Positions 18,264-27,860 of a stretch of 64,000 nt of DNA are shown one piece after another. The first letter of the stretch is position 1. Every line of letters begins with the position of its first letter. Origin of the DNA: JAFGUB01 sp050305515 (GTDB taxonomy: Bacteria; Campylobacterota; Campylobacteria; Campylobacterales; Sulfurimonadaceae); contig JBNLFL010000025.1 of assembly GCA_050305515.1 (NCBI GenBank), positions 1-64,000 on the forward strand, read 5' to 3'. A model generated the notes under the pieces. That model made no database searches and was not told the origin of the DNA. It saw only the letters and a program-made list of their open reading frames with translations. The position numbers were made by a program, and so were the translations under genes.

Positions 18264-19350
18264 TTCCACGCTGGAATCGATCAAAACCTATGAGGCTGGC
18301 AAGCCCATTGAACTGGTAGTGCGTGAGTATGGTATCGCTCCTGAAGCGATCGTTAAACTGGCGAGTAACGAGAATCCCAACGGATGTTCGTTACATGTAA
18401 CAAAAGCGGTAACAGACATTATTTCAAAAATGGCCCGCTATCCGGATGATTCGATGTTCCGGCTCAAAGCAGGACTGGCCGGGCATTACGGCGTGAAAGA
18501 AAACTGTGTCATCATCGGTTCGGGAAGCGATCAGGTGATCGAATTCGCGGTGCATGCCAAAGCAAACCGCGAACGCCCTGTGCTGATGAACAGTATCACT
18601 TTTGCCATGTATGAGATTTATGCGCGTCATGTCGGGGCTCCGGTTATTCGAACGGCTTCTCAGGAACATGATCTGGATGAATTCTATCAGCTTTATCTCG
18701 AGCACAAGCCTTCCATCATCTTTATCTGTACGCCGAACAACCCTACAGGCGATGCGATTGATGCCGAAGCACTCTATGCGTTTCTGGAGAAGATCGATGC
18801 CGACACGCTCGTCATTGTCGACGGTGCCTATATGGAGTATTGCCGGTACAAAGCTGAAACGAAAGCTGTTGATCCGGCACTTTTGATTGGACGTTTTGAA
18901 AACGTAATTTATCTCGGAACATTTTCAAAAGCCTACGGATTGGGCGGAATGCGTGTCGGATACGGCATTGCCGATTCAAAAATTATTGAAGCACTTTATA
19001 AACTGCGTCCGCCTTTCAATATTACCACGCTGTCGCTCGAGGCAGCGACTGTCGCACTTGACGATCAGGTTTTCGTATCGGATTCCGTGGCAGAAAATTT
19101 TGAAGAGATGCAGCGCTATGAAACCTTTGCAAAAGATCAGGGCTTTGAATACATTGAGAGTTATACCAATTTTATTACGCTCTGCTTTGATGAACGGTAT
19201 CAATCAACCCAGATTGCGCTGGATCTGCTTAAGCAGGGAATGATTGTCCGTGATCTTGCCGGATATGGTATGAATGCCATACGTGTTACGGTGGGAACGC
19301 CGCAAGAAAATGACCGATTTTTTGAACTTTGTAAACCTCTATTCTCATGA
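18253..19350 (+). CDS. hisC: histidinol-phosphate aminotransferase
   Basis: HisC transaminates imidazole-acetol phosphate in histidine synthesis. The 365-residue fold-type-I PLP enzyme has CTPNNPTGDAI (substrate loop), VDGAYMEY (PLP-binding Asp/Tyr) and the lysine of GTFSKAYGLGGMRVGYG near residue 226. Because pheA is directly upstream with an 11-bp overlap, it may also serve as an aromatic aminotransferase for the last step of phenylalanine and tyrosine synthesis; that is inference from context. The pheA-hisC-fliF order is conserved across Campylobacterota. Confidence 0.93.
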   Translation: MQFNSTLESIKTYEAGKPIELVVREYGIAPEAIVKLASNENPNGCSLHVTKAVTDIISKMARYPDDSMFRLKAGLAGHYGVKENCVIIGSGSDQVIEFAVHAKANRERPVLMNSITFAMYEIYARHVGAPVIRTASQEHDLDEFYQLYLEHKPSIIFICTPNNPTGDAIDAEALYAFLEKIDADTLVIVDGAYMEYCRYKAETKAVDPALLIGRFENVIYLGTFSKAYGLGGMRVGYGIADSKIIEALYKLRPPFNITTLSLEAATVALDDQVFVSDSVAENFEEMQRYETFAKDQGFEYIESYTNFITLCFDERYQSTQIALDLLKQGMIVRDLAGYGMNAIRVTVGTPQENDRFFELCKPLFS

Positions 19351-19363
19351 CAGGTAACATCTG

Positions 19364-21082
19364 ATGGATTTCAAGGCACTCGTCGCGCAACTCTCGGTAC
19401 TGTTCAGCAAGCTTAACCGTAATCAGAGAATCATCGTCGGTGCCGCAGTTACCGGAATTGTCGGCTTTCTCATCTTTTTGGTGGTCTATACCTCTTCAGG
19501 CGCGATCAAAAGCGATTATCGCGTGCTTTTTGACAATCTGACGCCTGCAGATGCGGCCAAGGTCATTGAGCAACTGGAAAAAGAGAAAATCCCCTACCGG
19601 ATACCGCGTGAGAATGTCATTGAAGTTCCTCAGGATGTTCTTTACAAGCAGCGTATCGCCATCGCGTCGCTAGGAATCGCGCAGGAAAACGGCATTGGTT
19701 TTGAGATCTTCAATCAGCAGGAATTCGGTGCCACCCGTTTTGATCAGGATGTCAAATTCCTGCGTGCGCTTGAAGGTGAATTGTCCCGCACCATCGATGC
19801 TCTGGCCCCGGTTGAACGCTCCAATGTAAATCTGGCCCTGCCGAAAGAGTCTCTGTTCGTCTCCAAGGCGGTACCGCCTACGGCTTCGGTGATGATCAAG
19901 CTCAAACCTGATCGCCGTCTCTCGCCGAAACAGATTCGCGGTATTAAAAATCTTGTGGCCTCGTCCGTTCCCAAGCTCACAACTGACAATGTGATTCTCG
20001 TCAACGACGAAGGCGAAGCACTGGGTGAAGTTGACGGGCTTGACGAGATGGGTGAACTCTCATCGATGCAGCAGCGTTTCAAACATAAAGAGGAGCAGAA
20101 AAAAGAGCAGAAAATCGTTTCGGTACTCTCCCCCTTTATCGGAGGCGATGAGCGTGTGCGGGCTACCGTGACCATTGAGTACGATTTCTCTCAGGAGAGC
20201 TATACCTCCGAGACGTTTGATCCCGAAAATGTGGTTCGCAGTGAGCAAAACAGTGAAGAAAAGCACGAAGGCAGCACTCCTAAAGAGGTGGGCGGCGTTC
20301 CCGGAGCGGTCAGCAACATTGGACCGGTTCAGGGATTGGCTTCGCAGCAAAGCGGCGAGAAAACCGAGAAGAGTACGACGACAACGAACTACGAAATTTC
20401 TAAAACCGTTTCGAGTTCCAAAGGCGAGTTCGCCAAGATCAAGCGCATCAGTGCCGCTGTGGTCGTAGATGGCAAATACCGCAGCAAAACTGATGCCGAG
20501 GGAAACCCTACGGATGAGATGGAATATATTGCTCTTGATGAAAGTCAGCTTCAGGCCATCACCTCACTGGTACGTCAATCTATTGGAATCGATGAGACTC
20601 GCGGTGACAAGGTCACGGTACACAACTTTCCTTTCGAAGAGACACGCAGCCGCATGACCGACGCGCCACCGGCAACAAAAGTTCAGGCAATGGTAGATAC
20701 CTACCTGTCACCGTTTACAACACTGTTTAAATACCTTCTCGTCGTTATTGTTCTTTTTGTCGCATACAAAAAAGTCATCGCTCCGTTTGCCGAACGCATG
20801 CTGGAAATCAGCCGCGAAGAGGAAGAGCTTGAAAAACCGGTTCTTAACATTGAAGATGATGAAGAAGAGGATCTTGTTGAGAAAGTACAGCTGATGCGCA
20901 AAAAAGTTGAAGATCAGCTCGGTATGGGTGAAGGATTCAGTGAGGACGAGCTCAAACATGATGTATTGCTTGAGAAAATGCGTGCTATTGTTGAAGACCG
21001 ACCGGATGAGATCGCATCGCTTCTTCAGGCTCTGATCGATGAAGAGGGCAGCGTGCTTGAAACCAGAGGAAGCAGGGACTAG
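19364..21082 (+). CDS. fliF: flagellar MS-ring protein FliF
   Basis: FliF builds the MS ring of the flagellar basal body in the inner membrane. The 572-residue protein has an N-terminal membrane segment at about 24-46, the two periplasmic ring-building domains with FDNLTPADAAKVIEQL near the start of the first, a low-complexity charged linker around 235-345, and a second membrane segment at about 447-467. The acidic cytoplasmic tail binds FliG. It opens the fliF-fliG-fliH run, with a rather weak ribosome-binding site (CAGGTAAC). Confidence 0.97.
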   Translation: MDFKALVAQLSVLFSKLNRNQRIIVGAAVTGIVGFLIFLVVYTSSGAIKSDYRVLFDNLTPADAAKVIEQLEKEKIPYRIPRENVIEVPQDVLYKQRIAIASLGIAQENGIGFEIFNQQEFGATRFDQDVKFLRALEGELSRTIDALAPVERSNVNLALPKESLFVSKAVPPTASVMIKLKPDRRLSPKQIRGIKNLVASSVPKLTTDNVILVNDEGEALGEVDGLDEMGELSSMQQRFKHKEEQKKEQKIVSVLSPFIGGDERVRATVTIEYDFSQESYTSETFDPENVVRSEQNSEEKHEGSTPKEVGGVPGAVSNIGPVQGLASQQSGEKTEKSTTTTNYEISKTVSSSKGEFAKIKRISAAVVVDGKYRSKTDAEGNPTDEMEYIALDESQLQAITSLVRQSIGIDETRGDKVTVHNFPFEETRSRMTDAPPATKVQAMVDTYLSPFTTLFKYLLVVIVLFVAYKKVIAPFAERMLEISREEEELEKPVLNIEDDEEEDLVEKVQLMRKKVEDQLGMGEGFSEDELKHDVLLEKMRAIVEDRPDEIASLLQALIDEEGSVLETRGSRD

Positions 21083-21084
21083 GA

Positions 21085-22110
21085 ATGAAACTTTCACAGA
21101 CACAGCAGGCCCATTTTGATGAGATGACAATGCCGGAGAAGATTGCCGTCTTCCTGCTTCAGATGGGTGAGGACAATACAGCGACCATTTTCTCCAATCT
21201 CAGCGTCGAAGCGATTACGGAAATCTCCAAGCATATAGCCAATAACCGTTCAGTTGAGCGTGCCATAGCATTATCGGTACTTGAAGAGTTTTACGCCATT
21301 ATCCAATCCAATCAGTATCTCAGCTCCGGGGGGCTGGAGTATGCCCGCGAGATTTTGTATAAAGCACTGGGACCGGAAGAGGCTAAAAAAGTACTTGACC
21401 GTCTGTCCAAAACGATGGCCAATACCCAGAACTTTTCCTATCTTTCCAAAATCAAGCCGCAACAACTGGCTGATTTTATCGTTAATGAGCATCCGCAGAC
21501 CATTGCACTGATTCTGGCACATATGGATGCTACGGCAGCCGCTGAAACCATTGGGTATTTTTCCGATGACATGCGTGCGGAAATTGCCATGAGAATGGCG
21601 AAACTCGGAGATATTTCACCTTCGATCATTAAGCGCGTGAGCGCGGTACTCGAATCCAAACTCGAATCGCTTGCCAGCTACAAAGTCGAGGTGGGCGGAC
21701 CGCGTGCCGTGGCCGATATCTTTAACCGTCTGGGTGCCAAGGCATCCAAGGGGACACTCTCGCAAATCGAGCAGGTGGATGAGAGCCTTGCCCTCTCCAT
21801 TAAAGAGATGATGTTTACGTTTGAAGATATCACCGACATGGATAACAACGGTGTCCGGGAGATTCTCAAAGTGGCTGACAAACAAGACTTAATGCTGGCA
21901 CTTAAAAGCGCCCCCGAAGAGTTGCGTGAGAAATTCTTTGCTAACATGTCCGAGCGTGCGAAAGACGCCTTCATCGAAGAGATGCAATTCATGGGTGCCG
22001 TCAAAGTCAAAGAGGTCGAAGGCGCACAGCGCAGAATCGTCGAGGCGGTCCAGCAGCTGGCGGAACAGGGTGTCTTGCAGATTGGCGAGACCGACGAAAT
22101 GGTTGAATAA
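21085..22110 (+). CDS. fliG: flagellar motor switch protein FliG
   Basis: FliG sits on the FliF ring and transmits torque from the stator. The 341-residue protein has the N-terminal FliF-binding domain (EKIAVFLLQMGEDNTATIFSNL), the ARM middle domain with the EHPQTIALILAHM segment, and the C-terminal torque domain with the charged FTFEDI and EEMQFMGAVK regions. It starts 2 bp after fliF with AGGA overlapping the start region, and 2 bp separate it from fliH. Confidence 0.97.
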   Translation: MKLSQTQQAHFDEMTMPEKIAVFLLQMGEDNTATIFSNLSVEAITEISKHIANNRSVERAIALSVLEEFYAIIQSNQYLSSGGLEYAREILYKALGPEEAKKVLDRLSKTMANTQNFSYLSKIKPQQLADFIVNEHPQTIALILAHMDATAAAETIGYFSDDMRAEIAMRMAKLGDISPSIIKRVSAVLESKLESLASYKVEVGGPRAVADIFNRLGAKASKGTLSQIEQVDESLALSIKEMMFTFEDITDMDNNGVREILKVADKQDLMLALKSAPEELREKFFANMSERAKDAFIEEMQFMGAVKVKEVEGAQRRIVEAVQQLAEQGVLQIGETDEMVE

Positions 22111-22112
22111 CG

Positions 22113-22904
22113 ATGCGCGTCATCATTACCAAGAACGAGACACAGGGCCATATTATCAACAAATACAAGTTCAAAGTTTTTTCGATGGGTGGCTCGGATG
22201 CGTCAGGTGACGATACACCGCCGGCTCAGGAAGCACGAACTGAGCCTGAACCTTCGCAACCGCTACAAAAAGCGGTAGAATCTCATGCCATCTCATCTGC
22301 ATCCAAAGATGCCCTGGTTGAGTCACTTTTGAAAAAAACGGATGAAATGTCATCCAATTTCATCAAATTGCAGATGAAACTCGAAGAACAAGAAGAAAAT
22401 TTTAAAACCGAACTCGAGGCCGCAAAAAAAGCGGCTTATGATCAGGGACAGAGTGATGCGCGCGGCATCTTTGAAAAAGAGCAGGAAACCGATGCCAAAA
22501 ACCGTGTTGCGCAGTTTGCCAAATCGGTACAGCAGCTTGAGAAGAGTGCTTCCGAGTTTCACGAAGCGCTGGGCCGCATTGAAAATGAACTGCTGCATGC
22601 GGCGGTTGACATTGCAAGGGAAGTGGTTGCAATGGAGATTACCGAACGCTCGGGTTCCATTGCAGCGAAACTGGCTTCGAAACTTATCAGTGATCTGCAA
22701 ACCAGCGCCAAGGTGACGTTAAAAGTCAATCCGGCTGACCACGGGGCAGTCTCCGAACAGGTCGGAAAACTCGAGTATGTCGACATTCTTTCTGACAGTG
22801 CTATCAGCCCCGGCGGCGTGATTGCCATCAGTGATTCGGGCAATATCGATTCCGAAATTATGAAACGTTACGAACGCGTCAAAAAAGCGGCGCTGGGTGG
22901 ATAA
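22113..22904 (+). CDS. fliH: flagellar assembly protein FliH
   Basis: FliH regulates the export ATPase FliI as an elongated dimer. The 263-residue protein has a variable N-terminus, a long charged helical/coiled-coil region (about 70-140, rich in E, K and Q) and a C-terminal V-ATPase E-subunit-like domain (about 150-260) with the ELLHAAVDIAREVVAMEI segment. Position directly behind fliF-fliG supports the call. The length is near the family norm. FliI is not in the window. Confidence 0.9.
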   Translation: MRVIITKNETQGHIINKYKFKVFSMGGSDASGDDTPPAQEARTEPEPSQPLQKAVESHAISSASKDALVESLLKKTDEMSSNFIKLQMKLEEQEENFKTELEAAKKAAYDQGQSDARGIFEKEQETDAKNRVAQFAKSVQQLEKSASEFHEALGRIENELLHAAVDIAREVVAMEITERSGSIAAKLASKLISDLQTSAKVTLKVNPADHGAVSEQVGKLEYVDILSDSAISPGGVIAISDSGNIDSEIMKRYERVKKAALGG

Positions 22905-22911
22905 GGAACCA

Positions 22912-24735
22912 ATGGATATCAAACATTACAATACGACACAGCTTGAGAAACTCTGCGGTGAGATTCGTCACCGGATTTTGGAGGTTGTCAGTAAAAACGG
23001 CGGACATTTAAGTTCGACGTTGGGCGCGACCGAGCTGATTGTTGCCATGCATAAGGTCTTTGATGCAAATCATGATCCGTTTATTTTTGACGTGTCACAT
23101 CAGGCGTATGCCCACAAACTGCTTACCGGACGCTGGGATACTTTTGATACCCTGCGTCAGTTTGAAGGGATCAGCGGATATACCAAGCCGTCTGAATCGG
23201 ATCAGGACTATTTTGTTGCCGGGCACAGCTCGACATCGATTTCACTCGGTGTCGGTGCCGCCAAAGCGATAGCCCTCAAAGGCGAGCAGCAGCATCGTGT
23301 TCCGGTCGTGATGATCGGGGACGGTGCCATGAGTGCGGGAATGGCCTATGAAGCACTCAATGAGCTGGGGCATCGCAAGTACCCGATGGTAATTATTCTC
23401 AATGACAACGAAATGAGTATTGCCAAACCTATTGGGGCCATGAGCCGGATTCTCAGCTCTGCCATGGCCAGCCCTTTTTATCAGCGTATTCGCCGAAATG
23501 TTGAACAGTTGGTCGATCATCTTGGTGAAAGTGCCCACTATATGGCCAAGCGTTTCGAAGAGTCCTTTAAGCTGATTACACCCGGAATTTTGTTTGAAGA
23601 GCTTGGCATCGAATACATCGGTCCGGTGGATGGGCATAACATCAAGCTGCTGATTGAAACCTTCGAGATGGCCAAGGCTTTGAAAAAACCGGTCATCATT
23701 CATGCCCAGACCATTAAAGGCAAGGGGTATAAAATCGCGGAAGGCCATCATGAACAGTGGCATGGCGTCGGTCCGTTCGATCTTGAAAGCGGTGTCGCCA
23801 ATAAAAAATCTACTGCAAAAAGCGCTACCCAGATTTATACGGAAGCACTGTTACATGTAGCAGAACAGGATGAGAAAGTCGTCGGTGTTACGGCGGCCAT
23901 GCCGAGCGGTACGGGACTGAGTGCCCTGATGGAACGCTTTCCGGATCGTTTCTGGGACGTTGCCATTGCGGAGCAGCATGCGGTCACATCGATGGCGGCT
24001 CTGGCAAAAGAGGGCTTCAAACCTTTTTGTACAATCTACTCGACCTTTTTGCAGCGCGGCTATGATCAGGTTATTCATGATGTCTGTCTGATGGATCTGC
24101 CGGTAGTCTTTACGCTTGATAGGGCCGGAATCGTCGGGGAAGACGGAGAGACGCATCAGGGCGTCTTTGATATCAGTTTTTTGCGTACCATTCCTAACAT
24201 GACGCTCTGCGCCCCACGGAACGAGCACTCCATGCATCAGGCAATCGGATTTGCGCACAAATTTGAGCGTCCCTGCGCCATTCGGTATCCTCGCGGCAGC
24301 TTCATCGAGGCAGAACTTCCGGAGTCGCTTCCTTTTGAATATGGTAAAGCGCAGCTGCTTCTATCAGCCCCGGAGAGCGATATCCTGTTTATCGGCTACG
24401 GCAACGGCGTCGGGCGCGCGGCGCAGACAATGGCTTTGGTGCAGGAATCCGTCTCATTGCTGGATCTTCGATTTGTCAAGCCGCTGGATACTGAATTGCT
24501 TTTACGTTTGGCGCAGGAACATAAACGCTGGTTTGTTTTCAGTGATTCGGCGAAAATGGGAGGGGTCGCGTCGGCATTGCTGGAGTTTCTTTCTGCAGCG
24601 AGGATTCTTGACGTACAGGTCGTCTCTTTTGAGTACGATGATCATTTTATCAAGCATGGCGCGACTACGAGTGTCGAAGCCTCCATGGAGCTGCTTCCCG
24701 AACAGTTGGCGCAGCGCGTGCGTGCGGCCCTCTAG
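22912..24735 (+). CDS. dxs: 1-deoxy-D-xylulose-5-phosphate synthase
   Basis: Dxs condenses pyruvate and glyceraldehyde 3-phosphate, the first step of the MEP isoprenoid pathway and a source of thiamine and pyridoxal precursors. The ~607-residue protein has HLSSTLGATEL, the TPP-binding run GDGAMSAGMAYEALN to ILNDNEMSI, and EDGETHQGVFDISFLR in the pyrimidine domain, with the C-terminal transketolase domain. The ATG at 22912 is preferred because TAAGGA (22902-22906) lies just before it. The last codons overlap the converging helicase gene by 4 bp (CTAG). Confidence 0.97.
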   Translation: MDIKHYNTTQLEKLCGEIRHRILEVVSKNGGHLSSTLGATELIVAMHKVFDANHDPFIFDVSHQAYAHKLLTGRWDTFDTLRQFEGISGYTKPSESDQDYFVAGHSSTSISLGVGAAKAIALKGEQQHRVPVVMIGDGAMSAGMAYEALNELGHRKYPMVIILNDNEMSIAKPIGAMSRILSSAMASPFYQRIRRNVEQLVDHLGESAHYMAKRFEESFKLITPGILFEELGIEYIGPVDGHNIKLLIETFEMAKALKKPVIIHAQTIKGKGYKIAEGHHEQWHGVGPFDLESGVANKKSTAKSATQIYTEALLHVAEQDEKVVGVTAAMPSGTGLSALMERFPDRFWDVAIAEQHAVTSMAALAKEGFKPFCTIYSTFLQRGYDQVIHDVCLMDLPVVFTLDRAGIVGEDGETHQGVFDISFLRTIPNMTLCAPRNEHSMHQAIGFAHKFERPCAIRYPRGSFIEAELPESLPFEYGKAQLLLSAPESDILFIGYGNGVGRAAQTMALVQESVSLLDLRFVKPLDTELLLRLAQEHKRWFVFSDSAKMGGVASALLEFLSAARILDVQVVSFEYDDHFIKHGATTSVEASMELLPEQLAQRVRAAL

Positions 24736-26780
24736 AGCTTTTCTACAAATGAAGCGAGGATATCGCGCTTCGATCCTCCGAAATTGATGGAGAGTTTAAA
24801 CTCTCTGCCCGCTTTACTGACACCTACAACCCGGCCGGCTCCGAAAATTTTGTGACGGACCAGATCCCCTTTTTTGAAGGCGGTATTCTTTTCGATCCGA
24901 AGCGAGCCTTCAGCCAGTCCCGCTTCATTGAAAAAACGGCTTTTTTGCAGTTCGGTACGGCGCCCCTTGTAATAACGGCTGTTGACATGGGAGAGGGTCA
25001 GGCTCTCTTTGGCTCGGGTAAAAGCGACATATCCGAGGCGCCGCTCCTCTTCGATATCGCTGCCGTCTCCGACGAGCGGCAGAAAACCCTCTTCCAGACC
25101 GATTGTGAAAAGATGCGCGAATTCCAGACCCTTGGCTGCATGAATGCTCATAATGTAAATGCTTTCACCCTCGACTTCGTCCTGCTCGCTCTGCAGGGTT
25201 AGTTCATTTAAAAACTCATCCAGCGTCGCTTCGGGATTTTGGATAATGAAGTCACGAAAGAGGCCATAAAATTCGTCAATATTTGAAATGCGCTCGAAAG
25301 AATCCGGCAGGTTTTCGTAGATGCTTTTGAGATGGAACTGCTCTTCCAGGGCATCGATGAACTCGTAGGTGGCATTTTCAGCCAGCTCTTTAAGGGATTT
25401 GAGATCTTCAATAAAACTTTTGAGTGTGGCGGCATTTTTCTTTTTGACAAGCTCCTCAAGATCGGCCATGCTGATTGTATTGAGGAAGTCGTACATGGAG
25501 ACCTCCTGCGTCATGGAGGAGAGCTCAATTTTTTCTATCGTTGCCTTGCCGAGCCCCCGTTTGGGTTTGTTGATAATGCGCTTGAGCGAAAAATTGTCAT
25601 GAACATTGGTAATGACGCGCAGATAGCTGATGAGGTCCTTGACTTCCGCACGGTCATAAAAACGGAGGCCTCCGACAAGTTTATAGGCGATGCCGGCCCG
25701 GTTGAGCCCCTCCTCAAGCGAACGGGAGAGGGCATTGATGCGATAAAGGACCGCAATATCATTGGCGCAGACCCCTTTGGCAATCAGCTCTTTGATCTGG
25801 GACGCGATTTTTCGGGCTTCTTCGTTTTCATCTTCACTGCTGAGGGTGACGACATCTTTTCCGGAACCTTTTGTTGCAATCAGGGTTTTCCCATGGCGTC
25901 CGCGATTGTGTTCTATGAGTGCGTTGGCGACTTGAAGAATTTGTTCGGTCGAGCGGTAGTTGTGCTCAAGTTTGACGGTGCTGACTCCCGGAAAATCCTG
26001 ATCAAACTCAAGAATGTTGCGAATGTGCGCACCGCGCCATCCGTAAATGCTCTGATCATCGTCGCCGACGACGCAGATGTTGTTATGCGTCTGACACAGC
26101 TTTTGCAGCAGCCGCAGCTGCAGCTCGTTGGTGTCCTGATACTCGTCAATCATGATGTAGCGGTACTTCTCACTGGTCTGCTCGGCCAGTTCGGGATAAT
26201 CAACCAGCAGTTTGTAGGTGAGTGAGAGCAGATCGTCAAAATCGACAAGATTGTTCTCCAGAAGGTAGGCCTCATACTCTTCATAAATTTTGGCAATCTG
26301 TTTATAGTTTTTGAGTTCCGCCTGGGCGTAGGCTTCCTGCGGAGTCATCAGTGAGTTTTTGTAGCGGGATATCTCACTGGCAATAAGGGCAAGCGGCAGT
26401 TCGGAATTGATTTTTTTTATGATGCGCTTTTTATCGTCACTGTCGATGACGACGAAGTTGTTGGCACGTCCCAAACGGTGGATATGGAATTTCAAAAAGA
26501 GCAGCCCAAATTTATGAAAGGTGCACAAAAGCGGCGGATAGCTTGCGGCTGCGATCATGGAAAGTGCACGTTCGCGCATCTCTTTGGCGGCTTTATTGGT
26601 AAAGGTCAGCGTCAGTGTCTGCGACGGCGGGATACCGATGACGTCAATCAGATAGGCAAGCCGTGATGTAATTGTCGTTGTTTTTCCGCTGCCTGCGCCT
26701 GCCAGAATCAGTATCGGTCCGTCGACCTGTTGTACGGCTTCACGCTGTGCTTCGTTGAGAGCGCTAAGTATCTGTTCCAT
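24732..26780 (-). CDS. uvrD: UvrD/Rep/PcrA-type 3'-5' DNA helicase
   Basis: An SF1A helicase of about 682 residues from the ATG at 26780. Motif I is AGAGSGKTT (about 28-36), followed by LTLTFTNKAAKEMRER (Ia), DEYQDTN (II), GDDDQSIYGWRGA (III), EHNYRST (IV), SIHAAKGLEF (V) and VAFTRAKE (VI), all intact. A Tudor-like C-terminal segment (KHKIFGAGRVV, KLSINFGG) is as in PcrA/UvrD. It should work in nucleotide-excision or mismatch-like repair and in clearing blocked forks. Rep is the alternative name. It overlaps dxs tail to tail by 4 bp and has its own promoter at 26808-26813. Confidence 0.93.
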   Translation of the reverse strand: MEQILSALNEAQREAVQQVDGPILILAGAGSGKTTTITSRLAYLIDVIGIPPSQTLTLTFTNKAAKEMRERALSMIAAASYPPLLCTFHKFGLLFLKFHIHRLGRANNFVVIDSDDKKRIIKKINSELPLALIASEISRYKNSLMTPQEAYAQAELKNYKQIAKIYEEYEAYLLENNLVDFDDLLSLTYKLLVDYPELAEQTSEKYRYIMIDEYQDTNELQLRLLQKLCQTHNNICVVGDDDQSIYGWRGAHIRNILEFDQDFPGVSTVKLEHNYRSTEQILQVANALIEHNRGRHGKTLIATKGSGKDVVTLSSEDENEEARKIASQIKELIAKGVCANDIAVLYRINALSRSLEEGLNRAGIAYKLVGGLRFYDRAEVKDLISYLRVITNVHDNFSLKRIINKPKRGLGKATIEKIELSSMTQEVSMYDFLNTISMADLEELVKKKNAATLKSFIEDLKSLKELAENATYEFIDALEEQFHLKSIYENLPDSFERISNIDEFYGLFRDFIIQNPEATLDEFLNELTLQSEQDEVEGESIYIMSIHAAKGLEFAHLFTIGLEEGFLPLVGDGSDIEEERRLGYVAFTRAKESLTLSHVNSRYYKGRRTELQKSRFFNEAGLAEGSLRIEKNTAFKKGDLVRHKIFGAGRVVGVSKAGREFKLSINFGGSKRDILASFVEKL

Positions 26781-26807
26781 TATCCGCCAATGTGTAAACT
26801 TATTTCT

Positions 26808-26911
26808 ATTATAACATAAAGGTGCGGAGGATGTAAAAATGAAACAGTATTTGTAAAAATCAGAATACGATATAATTACCACTTGAAATAAATATAATGA
26901 TGAGTTATAAT
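26808..26911. promoter_or_regulatory. divergent promoter region between helicase and LysR-type genes
   Basis: On the minus strand TATAAT (26813-26808) with an upstream TG gives an extended -10 (TGTTATAAT) for the helicase. On the plus strand TATAAT occurs at 26871-26876 and 26906-26911 for the LysR-type gene. Overlapping the second is ATAA-N7-TTAT (26894-26908), a T-N11-A pattern as used by LysR proteins, so autoregulation is possible. The stretch 26781-26942 holds no gene. Confidence 0.5.
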
Positions 26912-26942
26912 TTCAATATTACTTCTACTTATAGGAATGTTT

Positions 26943-27839
26943 ATGCTGAAAGATTTTGCAAAGCTGCATACTTTTTTGACGGTGGTGAAAGAGAAAAGTT
27001 TCTCAAAAGCTTCCGCAAAACTGGGAATTTCCCAACCTGCGGTAACCCAGCAGATCAAGTTTATTGAAGACTATCTGGATACAAAAATCGTCGAACGGAA
27101 AAAGAACGGAATCAAACTGACAAAAGAGGGTGAAGACCTGCACCGCATTGCCATGCGACTTGACAAGGCGATCATCAGCAGTGAAAAAGAGCTGCTGAAA
27201 ATCATTAACAAAGAGTTTACCTTCGTCATGGGTGCCTCTTATGCCATCGGTAACTATATTCTTCCGAAATATCTCGGAAAGATCAAAGAGATGATTAACA
27301 ATGAAGTCTATGTGCGTATGGATGTCTCTTCCGTCGTTATCGATGATCTGGAAGATAAAAAGATTGATATCGCGCTGATCGAATCTCCCGTTTTCCGTGA
27401 CGGTATCATCTATCGCGAATGGGTTGAAGACGAACTGGTGATTTTTTCGAACCAGCCCCTGCCCAAACAGCTCCGTGTTGAAGACTTTTACGATTTTGAC
27501 TGGATCTGCCGTGATGAAAACTCGCATACGCGTAAACTGACTGCCGAAGTCTTTGAAGAGCTGGGTGTGGATTGTTCTACATTTAACATTATTGGTGTCG
27601 TCGCGTCACCGACAGCGATTAAAGAGTCGATCATGCGCTCACCAAAAACCGGACGCCCCGTCGTATCGGTCATTTCGCGCCATGTTATTTCGGATGAAGT
27701 CGAAGACGGCCGTATGTTCGAAGCCCGTATCAAAAACTATCGCCTGCACCGCAAGCTATACATCGCCTATTCAAAAGAGCGCAAACACGACGCATTCATC
27801 GATAACGTCGTCAACTTTCTCTCCACGATCCGCATCTGA
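26943..27839 (+). CDS. LysR family transcriptional regulator
   Basis: The ~298-residue protein has an N-terminal winged helix-turn-helix (FAKLHTFLTVVKEKSFSKAS, then GISQPAVTQQIKFIEDYL) and a C-terminal periplasmic-binding-like effector domain from about residue 90. The effector is not evident. The ATG at 26943 is correctly spaced from AGGA (26932-26935); the ATG at 26937 is too close. It is divergent from the helicase gene and converges on a conserved hypothetical gene across a shared hairpin. Its target may be itself or a distant gene, since no metabolic operon adjoins it in the same direction. Confidence 0.9.
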   Translation: MLKDFAKLHTFLTVVKEKSFSKASAKLGISQPAVTQQIKFIEDYLDTKIVERKKNGIKLTKEGEDLHRIAMRLDKAIISSEKELLKIINKEFTFVMGASYAIGNYILPKYLGKIKEMINNEVYVRMDVSSVVIDDLEDKKIDIALIESPVFRDGIIYREWVEDELVIFSNQPLPKQLRVEDFYDFDWICRDENSHTRKLTAEVFEELGVDCSTFNIIGVVASPTAIKESIMRSPKTGRPVVSVISRHVISDEVEDGRMFEARIKNYRLHRKLYIAYSKERKHDAFIDNVVNFLSTIRI

Positions 27840-27860
27840 CAAAGCTTTAGCGCTTTGTCA
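27837..27860. terminator. bidirectional terminator hairpin
   Basis: TGACAAAGC (27837-27845) and GCTTTGTCA (27852-27860) form a perfect 9-bp stem with a 6-nt loop, followed on the plus strand by CTTCTTTTTC. The left arm includes the TGA stop of the LysR gene and the right arm includes the stop of the converging hypothetical gene, so one compact hairpin serves both. Confidence 0.75.
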